DNA from: Thermus caliditerrae
GTDB taxonomy: Bacteria > Deinococcota > Deinococci > Deinococcales > Thermaceae
Assembly: GCF_021462525.1 (NCBI RefSeq)
Contig: NZ_JAKEDT010000003.1
Location: 16,218-53,852, forward strand
Direction of reading: 5' to 3'
DNA: 37,635 bases
The notes under the pieces were generated by a model. It made no database searches. It was not told where the DNA came from and saw only the letters and a program-made list of their open reading frames with translations. Numbering within the stretch: the first letter of the stretch is position 1; every line of letters starts with the position of its first letter. Shown here piece by piece: positions 8,227-16,524 of the stretch. Made by a program: the position numbers and the translations under genes.

Positions 8227-9396
8227 GCCAGGAACGGAGCTGGTAAAGGCCCACGAGGAGCACCGCACTCCCCAGGGCCAAAGCCGCAGAGCGGCCACCC
8301 AAAAGCTCGAAGAGAAGCCCGGTGAGGTAGGCCCCCAAAGGCCCCGTGCCCAGCATCACCAGGCTGTAGACCGCCATCACCCGGCCCCTGAGGCGGTCGG
8401 GCACGGCAAGTTGCACCAGGGTGTTGGCGTTGATGAGCACCGAGATCATGCCAAAGCCCCCCAGAGCCAGGTAAAGGGGAACTAGGGGCGCATAGGGCAG
8501 GAAGAGGCCCAGGTGGGCCAGGGCCAAGGCAAAGACCCCGAGGAGGAGCCGGGAAGGCTTGGGCCGCCCCGTGAAGGCCATGACCAAGGCCGCCCCCAAG
8601 GCCCCCACCCCCACGCTGGACACCAGAAAGCCGTAGCCGGTGGCGGAAAGGCCCAGGACCAGCCGGGCGTAGGCCGGCACCAGGGTCTGGAAGTTCATGC
8701 CCAGGAGGCTGGCGAAGAGGACCAGGCCCACCACCCGGCGCACCAAAGGGTGCTCCAAGACGAAGCGCACCCCCTCCTGGGCCTCCCGCCACCAACGGCC
8801 GTTCCCTTCCTCGCTCCTGGGCCCCGTGGGCACGCCGCGAAGAACCAGGAGGAGGGGTAAAAAGGAGAGGGCATTGCCCAAGTAGGCTACCCCCACCCCG
8901 AAAAGGGCGATAAGGAGGCCAGCAAGGGCTGGTCCCAGGAGGCGGCTTAGGTTGAAGCCGAAGGAGTTCAAGGCGATGGCCCCGGGGTAGCGCTCCCGCC
9001 CTGCCAGCTCCACGGTGAAGCTCTGGCGCACGGGCAGGTCCATGGCGTTCAGGGCCCCGTAGAGGAAGGCAAAGGCCAGGACGTGGCCATAGCGCACCCA
9101 TCCGGTGAGGATGAGGAGGGCCATGAGCATGGCCAGGAGCATCATCCCCCCTGGGTGAAGAGGAGCAGGTTCCGTTTGGGGTAGCGGTCGGCCAGCACCC
9201 CAGCGGGCAGGGAAAAGAGCAGGGAGGGAAGAAACTGAAGGGCCACCACCAGCCCAAGCCGCTCGGCGCTCCCCGTGAGGAGAAGGACCAGCCACCCCTG
9301 GGCGGCGGATTGCATCCAGGTGCCCATCTGCGAGGTGAAGAGGGCCAGCCAGTAAGCGCGGTAGCGGGGATCTCGGAGGAGGGCCAGGGCCAGCAC
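8201..9396 (-). pseudogene. MFS drug/metabolite exporter (DHA3/EntS-like) interrupted by a -1 frameshift
   Basis: Two reading frames together make one MFS transporter. The N-terminal part (9142-9396, GTG start, 84 residues) contains DPRYRAYWLA, MGTWMQSAAQGWLV and the loop motif GVLADRYPKRN, then stops at TGA after LLLFTQGG. The rest (8201-9145) continues in the -1 frame from MMLLAMLMALLILTGW through DLPVRQSF, LGPALAG, the remaining helices and a normal C terminus. The break is at a run of six G (minus strand) forming G-GGG-GGA followed directly by TGA. It may be a disabled gene, a homopolymer error, programmed -1 slippage or coupled reinitiation at the ATGA overlap. A leaderless promoter and a palindrome lie upstream. 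The substrate is unknown. Confidence 0.8.
9140..9152 (-). other. Slippery G6 run with stop/start overlap inside the MFS gene
   Basis: On the minus strand the zero frame reads CAG-GGG-GGA-TGA. G_GGG_GGA fits the X_XXY_YYZ slippery rule for -1 frameshifting, and the stop follows at once. The -1 frame continues GGG-GGG-ATG-ATG into the rest of the transporter. The same bases give an ATGA overlap preceded by a G-rich stretch, which could alternatively allow reinitiation. Confidence 0.6.
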
Positions 9397-9402
9397 CCCT
9401 CT

Positions 9403-9426
9403 ATCCTACGACTGACTGACCGGTCA
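9403..9426 (-). promoter_or_regulatory. MFS gene promoter with TetR-like palindromic operator
   Basis: The minus strand has TAGGAT (9403-9408) 6 bp before the GTG. Nine bp upstream is the perfect 10-bp palindrome TGACCGGTCA (9417-9426), flanked on the plus strand by a further TGAC half-site. A dyad at the -35/-10 spacer is a classic repressor position, and multidrug-type exporters are often TetR-controlled. No regulator gene is in the window. Confidence 0.5.
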
Positions 9427-9452
9427 TTACCCTTCGGGAGGCCTTCGGTCCC

Positions 9453-9458
9453 TATACT
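9453..9458 (+). promoter_or_regulatory. -10 element of the site-2 protease gene
   Basis: TATACT lies 5 bp before the ATG at 9464, consistent with a leaderless or near-leaderless transcript. The palindrome at 9417-9426 is 26 bp upstream, so one regulator might affect both divergent genes. No good -35. Confidence 0.5.
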
Positions 9459-9463
9459 GAGGC

Positions 9464-10567
9464 ATGCTCCAGCGCGGCTTTCCCCTCTTTCGGATCTTGG
9501 GGATCCCCGTGCACCTGGACCTCTCCCTGCTCCTCGTCCTGCCCCTCCTGGCCTTCCTCATTGGCAACAACCTGCCCCTCTACCTGGAGCTTTTCCGTTT
9601 GCCTCCAGATCCCGGGCTCCTGGGGGGGCCTTGGCCCTTCCTCCTGGGACTTTTGGCCGCCTTTGGGCTTTTCCTCTCCGTGCTCCTACACGAGCTGGGC
9701 CATGCCCTAGCGGCAGGCCGGCTGGGCATCGGCACCCGACGCATCACCCTCTGGCTCCTCGGGGGGGTGGCCCAGATGGAGCGCATCCCCCGGGAGCCCC
9801 TGAAGGAGCTCTGGATCGCTCTGGCAGGCCCAGCGGTGAGCTTCACCCTGGCCCTCCTCTTCCGCCTGGTCCGCACGGAGGCCGGGGCCTTGGGCTTCCT
9901 CACCCACTACCTGGCCCTGATCAACCTGATGCTGGGGCTTTTCAACCTCCTCCCCGCCCTGCCCCTGGACGGGGGGCGGGTGTACCGGGCCCTCCTCGCC
10001 CTGCGCAAGCCCTACCTCCGGGCCACCCGCCAAGCGGTGGCCCTAAGTCAAGGGGTGGCCTTGGCCCTAGGGCTTTTCGGCCTCCTGGTCTTCAACCCCT
10101 TTGTGGTCCTCATCGCCTTCTTCGTGTACATGGCCTCGAGGGCCGACGCCGAGGCTACCCTCCTGGCTCAGGCCCTCGAAGACCTCAAAGTGCGGGACCT
10201 TATGACCCCGAACCCCCTCACCGCGCCACCCCATCTGAAGGTGGAGGACGTCTTGGCCCTGGCCCTAGCGCACAAGGTGTCTGGCTTCCCCGTGGTAGAC
10301 CAGGAGGGGATCTTGGGGGTAGTGGGGCTGGAGGGCCTGGAGGGGGCGGATCCCTCGGCCCCCGTGGCCCGCTACCTCCAGCCTCCCCTAGTCCTCGCTC
10401 CTGAAGACCCTGCCCTCACGGCCCTGGAGCGTATGGCCGAGCGAGGCTATTCCCGGGCTCTGGTGATAGAGGAAGGACGTCTTGTGGGCATCCTCAGCAA
10501 AACCGACCTCCTCCGGGCCTTCCAGGTGCGCCTCCTCAGCCTTGACAGGCCTACCGGGGTGGGGTAG
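9464..10567 (+). CDS. Site-2 protease family membrane metalloprotease with two CBS domains
   Basis: The 367-residue protein is an intramembrane zinc protease of the M50 family. HELGH (76-80) supplies two His ligands and the catalytic Glu77; LLPALPLDGGR (162-172) supplies Asp169. Hydrophobic segments surround both motifs. The C-terminal region holds two CBS domains (about 243-292, starting VRDLMTPNPL, and about 300-355, ending VGILSKTDLL), which in this family sense adenine nucleotides. It lacks the PDZ domain of RseP, so it belongs to the CBS-containing M50B branch rather than the RseP branch; the substrate is not predictable. Its 3' end contains the promoter of the next gene. It is divergent from the MFS gene. 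Confidence 0.9.
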   Translation: MLQRGFPLFRILGIPVHLDLSLLLVLPLLAFLIGNNLPLYLELFRLPPDPGLLGGPWPFLLGLLAAFGLFLSVLLHELGHALAAGRLGIGTRRITLWLLGGVAQMERIPREPLKELWIALAGPAVSFTLALLFRLVRTEAGALGFLTHYLALINLMLGLFNLLPALPLDGGRVYRALLALRKPYLRATRQAVALSQGVALALGLFGLLVFNPFVVLIAFFVYMASRADAEATLLAQALEDLKVRDLMTPNPLTAPPHLKVEDVLALALAHKVSGFPVVDQEGILGVVGLEGLEGADPSAPVARYLQPPLVLAPEDPALTALERMAERGYSRALVIEEGRLVGILSKTDLLRAFQVRLLSLDRPTGVG

Positions 10568-10570
10568 GTT
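10542..10570 (+). promoter_or_regulatory. Promoter of the first TAXI binding-protein gene
   Basis: TTGACA (10542-10547), a 17-bp spacer and TAGGTT (10565-10570) make a near-consensus housekeeping promoter lying over the last codons of the protease gene. The predicted transcript start near 10577 leaves a short leader with GGGAGGTGG at 10589-10597. Confidence 0.7.
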
Positions 10571-10599
10571 AGGGGCGCAAAAGTATACGGGAGGTGGCC

Positions 10600-11583
10600 A
10601 TGAAGAGAATCCTTATCCTCCTAGCTTTGGCGGCCTTGGGCCTAGCCCTGGCCCAGAAGCCCAAGGTGGTCATCGGCACCGGCAGCACCGGCGGCGTCTT
10701 CTTCTACTACGGCACGGCCCTGGCCGACATCTTGAACAAGGCCGGGGTGGCCGAGGCCCAGCCGGTGCAGACCGGGGGCTCCTACGACAACCTCCAGCTC
10801 CTGCGGGACCGCACCGGGGGCGGCACCTACTACTGCGCCCTCACCACTACCGACTCCGCCTACGTGGCCTACACCGGCGAGGAACCCCGCTTCAAGGACA
10901 AGCCCGCCAAGAGCCAGCGGGTTCTCTTCTACATGTACCCTTCCTTCATCCACCTGGTAACCACGGAAAAGTCCGGCATCAAGGTGGTGCAGGACCTTAA
11001 GGGCAAGCGGGTCTCCACGGGCCAGCCCGGCTCCAGCACGGAAAACCTGGCCCTCCTGGTGCTCCAGGGGGCGGGCGTGAAGCCCGAGAGCTTCGCCAAG
11101 CGGGAGCGCCTACCCGTGGCCGAGGGGGCCAAGGCCCTGGCCGAGGGCACCCTGGACGCCTTCTTCTGGGTGGGAGGCGTGCCCACCAGCTCCATCGTGG
11201 AGCTCTCCCAGACCCTGGCCCGCAAGGGGGACCGTATCTACCTGGTGCCCATCGACCCCAAGAGCACCACCGCCCAAGTGGCCATGAAGAAGTTCCCGGG
11301 CCTAGTGGACCCCTACACCGTGCCCAAGAGCGTTTATAACACCCGCACCGATGTGCGCGGCCTGGTCACGGGCAACATCGTGGTCTGCCCGGACACCCTT
11401 CCTGCGGAGGCGGGCTACGCCATCATGAAGGCGGTGTTTGACAACCTGGACACCCTGCGCACCGCCGTGGCCGCTGCCAAGGACACCAGCCTCGAGGCCA
11501 CCGCCAAGCTCTTTGGCAGGCTCCCCATCCCCTTCCACCCCGGAGCCGAGCGCTACTTGAAGGAGAAGGGCCTCATCAAGTAG
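10600..11583 (+). CDS. TAXI-type TRAP transporter solute-binding protein 1
   Basis: This 327-residue secreted protein begins MKRILILLALAALGLALAQ, a Sec signal peptide cleaved near Ala-Gln. The mature part is a TAXI-family periplasmic binding protein: KVVIGTGSTGGVFFYYG, QTGGSYDNLQLL, DLKGKRVSTGQPGSSTE, and GTLDAFFWVGG with RIYLVPID. It captures a small organic acid or amino acid for the TRAP permease downstream; a T. thermophilus TAXI protein has been crystallised with glutamate/glutamine. The ATG at 10600 is chosen because GGGAGG lies just upstream and a GTG at 10594 falls inside that ribosome site. A hairpin separates it from the permease. A close paralogue lies after the permease. Confidence 0.93.
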   Translation: MKRILILLALAALGLALAQKPKVVIGTGSTGGVFFYYGTALADILNKAGVAEAQPVQTGGSYDNLQLLRDRTGGGTYYCALTTTDSAYVAYTGEEPRFKDKPAKSQRVLFYMYPSFIHLVTTEKSGIKVVQDLKGKRVSTGQPGSSTENLALLVLQGAGVKPESFAKRERLPVAEGAKALAEGTLDAFFWVGGVPTSSIVELSQTLARKGDRIYLVPIDPKSTTAQVAMKKFPGLVDPYTVPKSVYNTRTDVRGLVTGNIVVCPDTLPAEAGYAIMKAVFDNLDTLRTAVAAAKDTSLEATAKLFGRLPIPFHPGAERYLKEKGLIK

Positions 11584-11592
11584 GCCATGCCT

Positions 11593-11630
11593 GAGCCCGG
11601 GTGCCCTGGAACGCTCCAGGCCCCGGGCTC
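11593..11630 (+). terminator. Strong hairpin between binding protein 1 and TRAP permease (attenuator)
   Basis: GAGCCCGGG (11593-11601) pairs with CCCGGGCTC (11622-11630), and an inner CTGGA/TCCAG stem lies between them. Only TTGTGG follows, so termination is probably partial. It may stabilise the upstream mRNA end and reduce permease expression relative to the binding protein. Confidence 0.6.
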
Positions 11631-11644
11631 TTGTGGAGGCAAGC

Positions 11645-13756
11645 ATGGAGCTCGAACGCCCGGTAGCCCAAACCCCCCTGGCCCGCATCGCGAACTGGAT
11701 CCTGGTGTTGGGGGCGCTTTACAGCCTCTACCTGGTCCTCCACCCCTTCACCCCCCTGGCCAAGGCGGAGATCCCCATCCTGGACATTGTCCAGCTCCAG
11801 CGAAGCACCCATGTTCTCTTTCTCCTTTTAGGGGGTTATCTGGTTTCCTTTTACCTCCCCAGAAAGCGCACCCTTGGGGCTTGGGTGTACTTCCTCTTCA
11901 CCCTCATCCCCCTCTACAACTTCCTCTTTCCCAGCGTCCCAGGGTTGAGCCTGCCCTTTGAGACCAAGGCGATGGGCCTCCTCTACTGGGCGGTGGCGGC
12001 CCTGCCGGCCATCCTTCCGGGCCTGAAACGCCCCGCGGACCTCCTCGCCGTCCTTCTTGCCCTCTTCCCCACCCTTTACCAACTCCGCTACTTTGAGGAG
12101 CTGGTCTACCGGGCTGTCCTTCCCGAGCCCTGGGATATGGCCATGTCCTTCGGCCTCATCATGCTGGTCCTGGGCCTGGTCTACCGCCTTCTGGGGCCGG
12201 TGATGCCGGTTTTGGTCCTCTTCTTCTTCAGCTACAACCTCTACGCCGACCTCTTCCCCGGGGCTTTCAAGGGAAGCCGCCAGGGTATCGACCTCCTCCT
12301 GGGCAAGACCTACAACGAGACCGAGGCGGGCATCTACGGCCTCATCACTGGGGTTTCCGCCAAGTACCTGGTCTACTTCACCCTGCTCTCCGGCATGATC
12401 GGGGCCCTGGGCCTGGGGAGGGTGGTGGCCAACCTGGCCTTAGCCCTGGTGGGCAAGCACCCCGCTACCCCAGGGCGGGTCACCGGTCTGGCCAGCGTGT
12501 TCATGGGGATGTTCTCCGGCTCCGGGGCCGCGGACACCCAGTTTGTGGCCGCCCTCACCAAGCCCCTCTATGAAAGGGCAGGTTATGACCGCCTGGTGGC
12601 GGCAGGCCTGGTGGCCACCGCAGGCACCATCGCCCTCATCACCCCACCGGTCATGGGTTCCATCGCCTTCATCATGGTGGAGATCCTGCAGATCCCCTAC
12701 CTGAAGGTGATCGTCATGGCCCTGGGGCCGGCCCTTTTGTACCTGACCGCGGTCATCGCCTTCAACGAGTTCTACTCCCGCAAGGCGGGCTTGCCCGCGG
12801 TGGGCGCGGAGCTGGGCATGAGCCGCAGGCGCTACGCCCTGCGCTACTCCATCCTCTTCCTGCCCATCCTCCTCATCGTGGCCATGCTTTACCTGGGCTA
12901 CGAGGTGCGCACCGCGGCCAGCCTGGCCCTCCTCTTCTTCATCCTCATCACCTACCTGGATCCCACCCTGCGACCCAAGGGCGCAGCCCCCATCTTCCAG
13001 GGCCTCGCCGAAGGCTTCCGCACCCTCTTGCCCATCGGCAGTGCGGTGACCGCCGCCAACCTCATCTTCGCCATGATGGTCATCAGCGGGCTTCCCTCCA
13101 AGTTCAGCCAGCTTTTGCAGCAGGTCTCCGGGGAAAGCCTCCTCCTTGCCACCCTGATCACCGCCCTCTTCAGCCTGGTCCTGGGCATGGGGGTGCCCCC
13201 CACCGCCACCTACGTGCTCACCTCGGCCCTCACCGCCCCCGCCATCATCGCCCTGGCCAAGCTAAACGGCATCCCCGACTCCGCCGCCCTCCTCGCCACC
13301 CATATGTTCCTCTTCTACTACGCCGTCCTGGCCGATGTAACCCCGCCCGTGGCCCTGTCCGCCTACGCCGCCAGCAGCGTCTTTGGCACCAACCCCCTGC
13401 AGACCGGGGTTTACGCCGCACGGGTAGCCCTTTCCAAGTACCTGGTCGGCTTCTTCTTCCTCCTCTCCTACTCGGGCACCGCCCTCCTCATCGTCCCCGT
13501 CCTGGAAAACTCCCCCCCCGCCGAAGCCTGGCCCATGATCCTGGAGCGCTTCCTCTCCGTGGCTATCGGCATCGTTTACCTCTCGGCCTCGGGGGCAGGG
13601 TACACGAGGAGGCCCTTGAAGCGCTGGGAGGCTTGGGCCTTGGGCATTCTCGCCGTGATGCTCTTCGTTCCCTTCTGGCCCCTGAACCTAGGAGCATTCC
13701 TCGCGGGGCTTTTCTTCTTCCGCAAGGGCTTGACGAAGACCAGAGGGGGAGCTTAG
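11645..13756 (+). CDS. TAXI-type TRAP transporter permease, fused small (4TM) and large (12TM) subunits
   Basis: The 703-residue polytopic membrane protein combines the DctQ-like and DctM-like parts in one chain, normal for TAXI-TRAP systems. The first ~180 residues carry several hydrophobic segments. The DctM-like part shows GVSAKYLVYFTLLSGMIGALG, MGMFSGSGAADTQFVA, ATAGTIALITPPVMGS and, in the second half, GMGVPPTATYVLTSAL and ADVTPPVALSAYAA, the paired motifs lining the transport path. Uptake is driven by an ion gradient. The ATG at 11645 is preferred over the upstream GTG because GGAGG ends 5 bp before it. It lies between two paralogous binding-protein genes. Confidence 0.95.
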   Translation: MELERPVAQTPLARIANWILVLGALYSLYLVLHPFTPLAKAEIPILDIVQLQRSTHVLFLLLGGYLVSFYLPRKRTLGAWVYFLFTLIPLYNFLFPSVPGLSLPFETKAMGLLYWAVAALPAILPGLKRPADLLAVLLALFPTLYQLRYFEELVYRAVLPEPWDMAMSFGLIMLVLGLVYRLLGPVMPVLVLFFFSYNLYADLFPGAFKGSRQGIDLLLGKTYNETEAGIYGLITGVSAKYLVYFTLLSGMIGALGLGRVVANLALALVGKHPATPGRVTGLASVFMGMFSGSGAADTQFVAALTKPLYERAGYDRLVAAGLVATAGTIALITPPVMGSIAFIMVEILQIPYLKVIVMALGPALLYLTAVIAFNEFYSRKAGLPAVGAELGMSRRRYALRYSILFLPILLIVAMLYLGYEVRTAASLALLFFILITYLDPTLRPKGAAPIFQGLAEGFRTLLPIGSAVTAANLIFAMMVISGLPSKFSQLLQQVSGESLLLATLITALFSLVLGMGVPPTATYVLTSALTAPAIIALAKLNGIPDSAALLATHMFLFYYAVLADVTPPVALSAYAASSVFGTNPLQTGVYAARVALSKYLVGFFFLLSYSGTALLIVPVLENSPPAEAWPMILERFLSVAIGIVYLSASGAGYTRRPLKRWEAWALGILAVMLFVPFWPLNLGAFLAGLFFFRKGLTKTRGGA

Positions 13757-13784
13757 GGTAAAGCCGAAGGAAAGGAGGCAGGCT

Positions 13785-14762
13785 ATGAAGAGAGCCCTTT
13801 TGGCCTTACTTTTGCTGCTGGCGTGGGGCCTGGCCCAGAAACCCAAGGTGGTGGTGGCCACCGGAGGGGTAGGGGGGGTGTACTTCTACTACGGCACTGC
13901 TTTGGCGGAGATCTGGAACAAGGCGGGAGCGGCAGAGGCCCAGGCCATCCAGACCGCAGCCTCCATCGACAACCTGCTCCTTCTGGAAAACCGCACGGGC
14001 GGGGGCACCTACTACTGCGCCACCGTGCTGCCGGATTCCGCATACCTGGCCTTCACCGGCCAGCACGACCGCTTCAAAGACAAGCCCGCCAAGAGCGCCC
14101 GCATCCTCTTCGCCATGTACCCCAACTTCCTGCATATCGTGGCCCGGGAGGGGTCGGGCATCCGGGTGATCCAGGACCTCAAGGGCAAGCGGGTGTCCAC
14201 CGGGGCCCCGGGATCGGGCACCGAGGTGGAGGCCCTCTTGGTGCTCCAGGCGGCGGGGCTTTCCCCTAAGGACTTCGCCAAGCAGGAGCGCCTGGGAGCC
14301 CAGGAGAGCGCCAACGCCCTGGCAGAGGGCAACATCGACGCCTTCTTCTGGTCCGGAGGCTTGCCCACGGGGGCCATCACCGAACTCGCCGCAGGCCTGG
14401 CCCGCAAGGGGCAGCGCATCTACCTGGTGCCCCTGGACCCCAAGAGCACCGTGGTCCAGACCTTCCAAAGGCGCTTTCCTGGCCTGGCAGGCCCTGGGGT
14501 GATCCCTAAGGCCACCTACGGCGCCCGCGCCGACACCCCCACCCTCACCTTCTGGAACCTCTTCGTCTGCCCGGAAAGCCTCCCGGCGGAAGCCGCCTAC
14601 GCCCTCACCAAGGCCACCTTTGAAAACCTCTCCACCCTGCGCCAGGCGGTGGCCGCCGCCCGGGATACCACCCTGGAGAACGCGGTGCGCTTCGTGGGCG
14701 GCACCATCCCCTACCACGAGGGCGCCCTGCGCTATTTCCGGGAGGTGGGGGCCCTGCGGTGA
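13785..14762 (+). CDS. TAXI-type TRAP transporter solute-binding protein 2
   Basis: This 325-residue secreted protein (signal peptide MKRALLALLLLLAWGLAQ) is a clear paralogue of the binding protein upstream of the permease. Shared blocks are QKPKVVV, FYYGTALAEIWNKAG, NRTGGGTYYCAT, DRFKDKPAKSARIL, DLKGKRVSTGAPGSGTE and RIYLVPLDPKST. Positions likely to touch ligand differ: the first copy has GTGSTGGVF and QTGGSYDN where this has ATGGVGGVY and QTAASIDN. The two may feed different substrates to one permease, an inference from the differences. AGGAGGCAGGCT precedes the ATG, giving a good ribosome site. It begins 28 bp after the permease, so it is probably in the same operon. Confidence 0.92.
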   Translation: MKRALLALLLLLAWGLAQKPKVVVATGGVGGVYFYYGTALAEIWNKAGAAEAQAIQTAASIDNLLLLENRTGGGTYYCATVLPDSAYLAFTGQHDRFKDKPAKSARILFAMYPNFLHIVAREGSGIRVIQDLKGKRVSTGAPGSGTEVEALLVLQAAGLSPKDFAKQERLGAQESANALAEGNIDAFFWSGGLPTGAITELAAGLARKGQRIYLVPLDPKSTVVQTFQRRFPGLAGPGVIPKATYGARADTPTLTFWNLFVCPESLPAEAAYALTKATFENLSTLRQAVAAARDTTLENAVRFVGGTIPYHEGALRYFREVGALR

Positions 14763-14803
14763 GGCCCCTCCTCGGGGGGGAACGGACCTCCCCTTGGGGG
14801 AAA

Positions 14804-14828
14804 GGCCCCTGGACCTGGGCAAGGGGCC
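14804..14828 (+). terminator. Hairpin downstream of binding protein 2
   Basis: GGCCCCT (14804-14810) pairs with AGGGGCC (14822-14828) across an 11-nt loop. There is no T-tract. It sits 10 bp before the DUF1850 start, so it is a possible attenuator, not a certain terminator. Confidence 0.35.
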
Positions 14829-14838
14829 CTAGCCGGCG

Positions 14839-15264
14839 GTGAGGGCGCGGGCTTCCCTACCCGAAGCGGCCCGGCTCCTCCTCGGGAGCTGGGCCTTTTG
14901 GCTCCTGCTGGCCCTCCTGGCCCTGGCCCGGGTGGTGGAGGTGGAGGGGGAGGGGAAACGCCACCTCCTCCTCCTCACCCCCTGGGACAGGGGACGGGTG
15001 GAGTTTGTGCACTCGGTGACGGGGAGGCCCGTGCTGCTGGAGTTCGGCCTCCCCTGGCGGTTTGCTGGTTTTCGCGCCTACGCCGATCCGGAAACGGAAG
15101 CCTACTACACCGGGGGGGAGTACGCCTGGAACCAGGCCCTGGCGGGGCAGAGGCACCGGGTCCTGGCCTATTGCTCGGAGGTGGGGGTCGTCCTGTACCT
15201 GGGGGGCGCCTGGTTCCGCGCCCAAGGGGGATGCCTGCGGGCCCGGCTCCTCTGGCCCCCCTAG
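14839..15264 (+). CDS. DUF1850 protein, TAXI-TRAP associated
   Basis: The 141-residue protein has one N-terminal hydrophobic segment (about 12-31, LLLGSWAFWLLLALLALARV) and then a small extracytoplasmic domain with VEFVHSVTGRPVLLEF, the HSV-containing core typical of DUF1850. DUF1850 genes are regularly found next to TAXI-TRAP permeases, and an accessory role in substrate delivery or permease assembly is presumed but not established. The start is GTG without a clear Shine-Dalgarno site, which leaves it less certain; a hairpin lies just upstream. Its last 4 bp overlap the convergent HtrA gene. Confidence 0.8.
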   Translation: MRARASLPEAARLLLGSWAFWLLLALLALARVVEVEGEGKRHLLLLTPWDRGRVEFVHSVTGRPVLLEFGLPWRFAGFRAYADPETEAYYTGGEYAWNQALAGQRHRVLAYCSEVGVVLYLGGAWFRAQGGCLRARLLWPP

Positions 15265-16478
15265 CGCAGGACCTGGGGCACCACCTTCAGGGTGAGGGTG
15301 CGGCCCTGGCGCCACACCTCGAGGCTCACGGCCTCTCCCGGCTTCTTGCCGTAGAGCACCTGCCGGAGCTGGGCGATGGAGGAAAGAGGCACCCCATCGG
15401 CCTTCAGGAGCACATCCCCATCCACCCCCACCTGCAAGGCCTCACCCGTGGGAAGCTGGATGTAGGCAAAACGGCTTGGAGCCCTTAAGCCCGCCCGGGC
15501 AGCCGGGCTATTCCTCTCCACCTCCTGCACCATGAGACCAGAGGCGGGAAGCCCGTACTGCTGGCGTAGCCTTTCCGGGTAAACGGAAAGGGGAATAAGG
15601 GAAACGCCAAGCCGGGGCCGGTTTCGAATGATCTCCTCGGCGGTGAGGGTCTTGCCCGCCTTTAGCTCCGGAAGGTATTGCTTCACCAGGTTGATGGGCA
15701 GGGCAAACCCCACCCCGGCGAACTGGGCGGCCCCGAACTGGCCCGTGGGGGTGAGGATGGCGGTGTTGATGCCGATCACCTCCCCCCGGGAGTTGAGAAG
15801 GGGCCCCCCGGAGTTGCCCGGGTTGATGGCGGCGTCCGTCTGGATCACCTGGGGGACCAGGCCGGACTCGTCCCCGATGGCCCCAGGGTTTTCCCGGATG
15901 GCGGAAACGATCCCCTGGGTCACGGTGAACTCCAGGCCGAAGGGGTTCCCCATGGCAATGGCCTTCTGCCCCACCCTTATGCGGTCGGAATCCCCCAGGA
16001 CCAAGGGTAGGAGCCGCTCCTTGGGAGCCTCTACCTTCAAAAGGGCCAGGTCCAGGGGTGGGGCCGCCCCCACCAGGCGGGCCCGGTACTCTTTGGGGTC
16101 GCCGTGGAACTTCACGGTGATCTGGCTGGCCCCTTCCACCACGTGGTAGTTGGTGAGGATGTGCCCTTCCTTATCAATGACAAACCCTGAGCCTGCGCCC
16201 TCCTGGGGAGGGGTCTGGAGGAAGGGGGCGAAAAACTCAAACCCCGGGGGAAGCTGGACACTCTGGGGCCGGGTCACCACCCCCACGTACACCACCCCGT
16301 CCCCGTACTTTTCCACGATCTCCACCGTGTTGCGCTCGTACTCCAAAAGCCCCCCGTCCGCGGCGGGCTGGGAAGCCTGGGGACGCTGGGTTTGGCCATT
16401 ACCCAAACCCCACCAGAGCACCGCTCCGGCCATCACGGAAAGCACCAGAAAACCCAAGAAGGAACGGCCCAAGTGCAT
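15261..16478 (-). CDS. HtrA/DegP-type trypsin-like serine protease with C-terminal PDZ domain
   Basis: The 405-residue protein starts with a hydrophobic segment (about 7-25) that could be a signal anchor. The protease domain has the full triad: His112 in TNYHVVEG, Asp143 in PLDLALLKV and Ser223 in GNSGGPLL, with QTDAAINPGNSGG intact. One PDZ domain follows (about 285-400) with RPRLGVSLIPL and SLEVWRQGRTL. HtrA proteins degrade or refold damaged envelope proteins; one PDZ makes this DegS/HtrA-like rather than DegP, which has two. GGAGGTGG lies a few bp before the ATG on the minus strand. purU lies upstream on the same strand with a 46-bp gap, so co-transcription is possible. The 3' end overlaps DUF1850 by 4 bp. 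Confidence 0.95.
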   Translation of the reverse strand: MHLGRSFLGFLVLSVMAGAVLWWGLGNGQTQRPQASQPAADGGLLEYERNTVEIVEKYGDGVVYVGVVTRPQSVQLPPGFEFFAPFLQTPPQEGAGSGFVIDKEGHILTNYHVVEGASQITVKFHGDPKEYRARLVGAAPPLDLALLKVEAPKERLLPLVLGDSDRIRVGQKAIAMGNPFGLEFTVTQGIVSAIRENPGAIGDESGLVPQVIQTDAAINPGNSGGPLLNSRGEVIGINTAILTPTGQFGAAQFAGVGFALPINLVKQYLPELKAGKTLTAEEIIRNRPRLGVSLIPLSVYPERLRQQYGLPASGLMVQEVERNSPAARAGLRAPSRFAYIQLPTGEALQVGVDGDVLLKADGVPLSSIAQLRQVLYGKKPGEAVSLEVWRQGRTLTLKVVPQVLR

Positions 16479-16524
16479 GCACCACCTCCTGCACTTACCG
16501 TACGCCCCTCGGGTTAGGTGCCGA

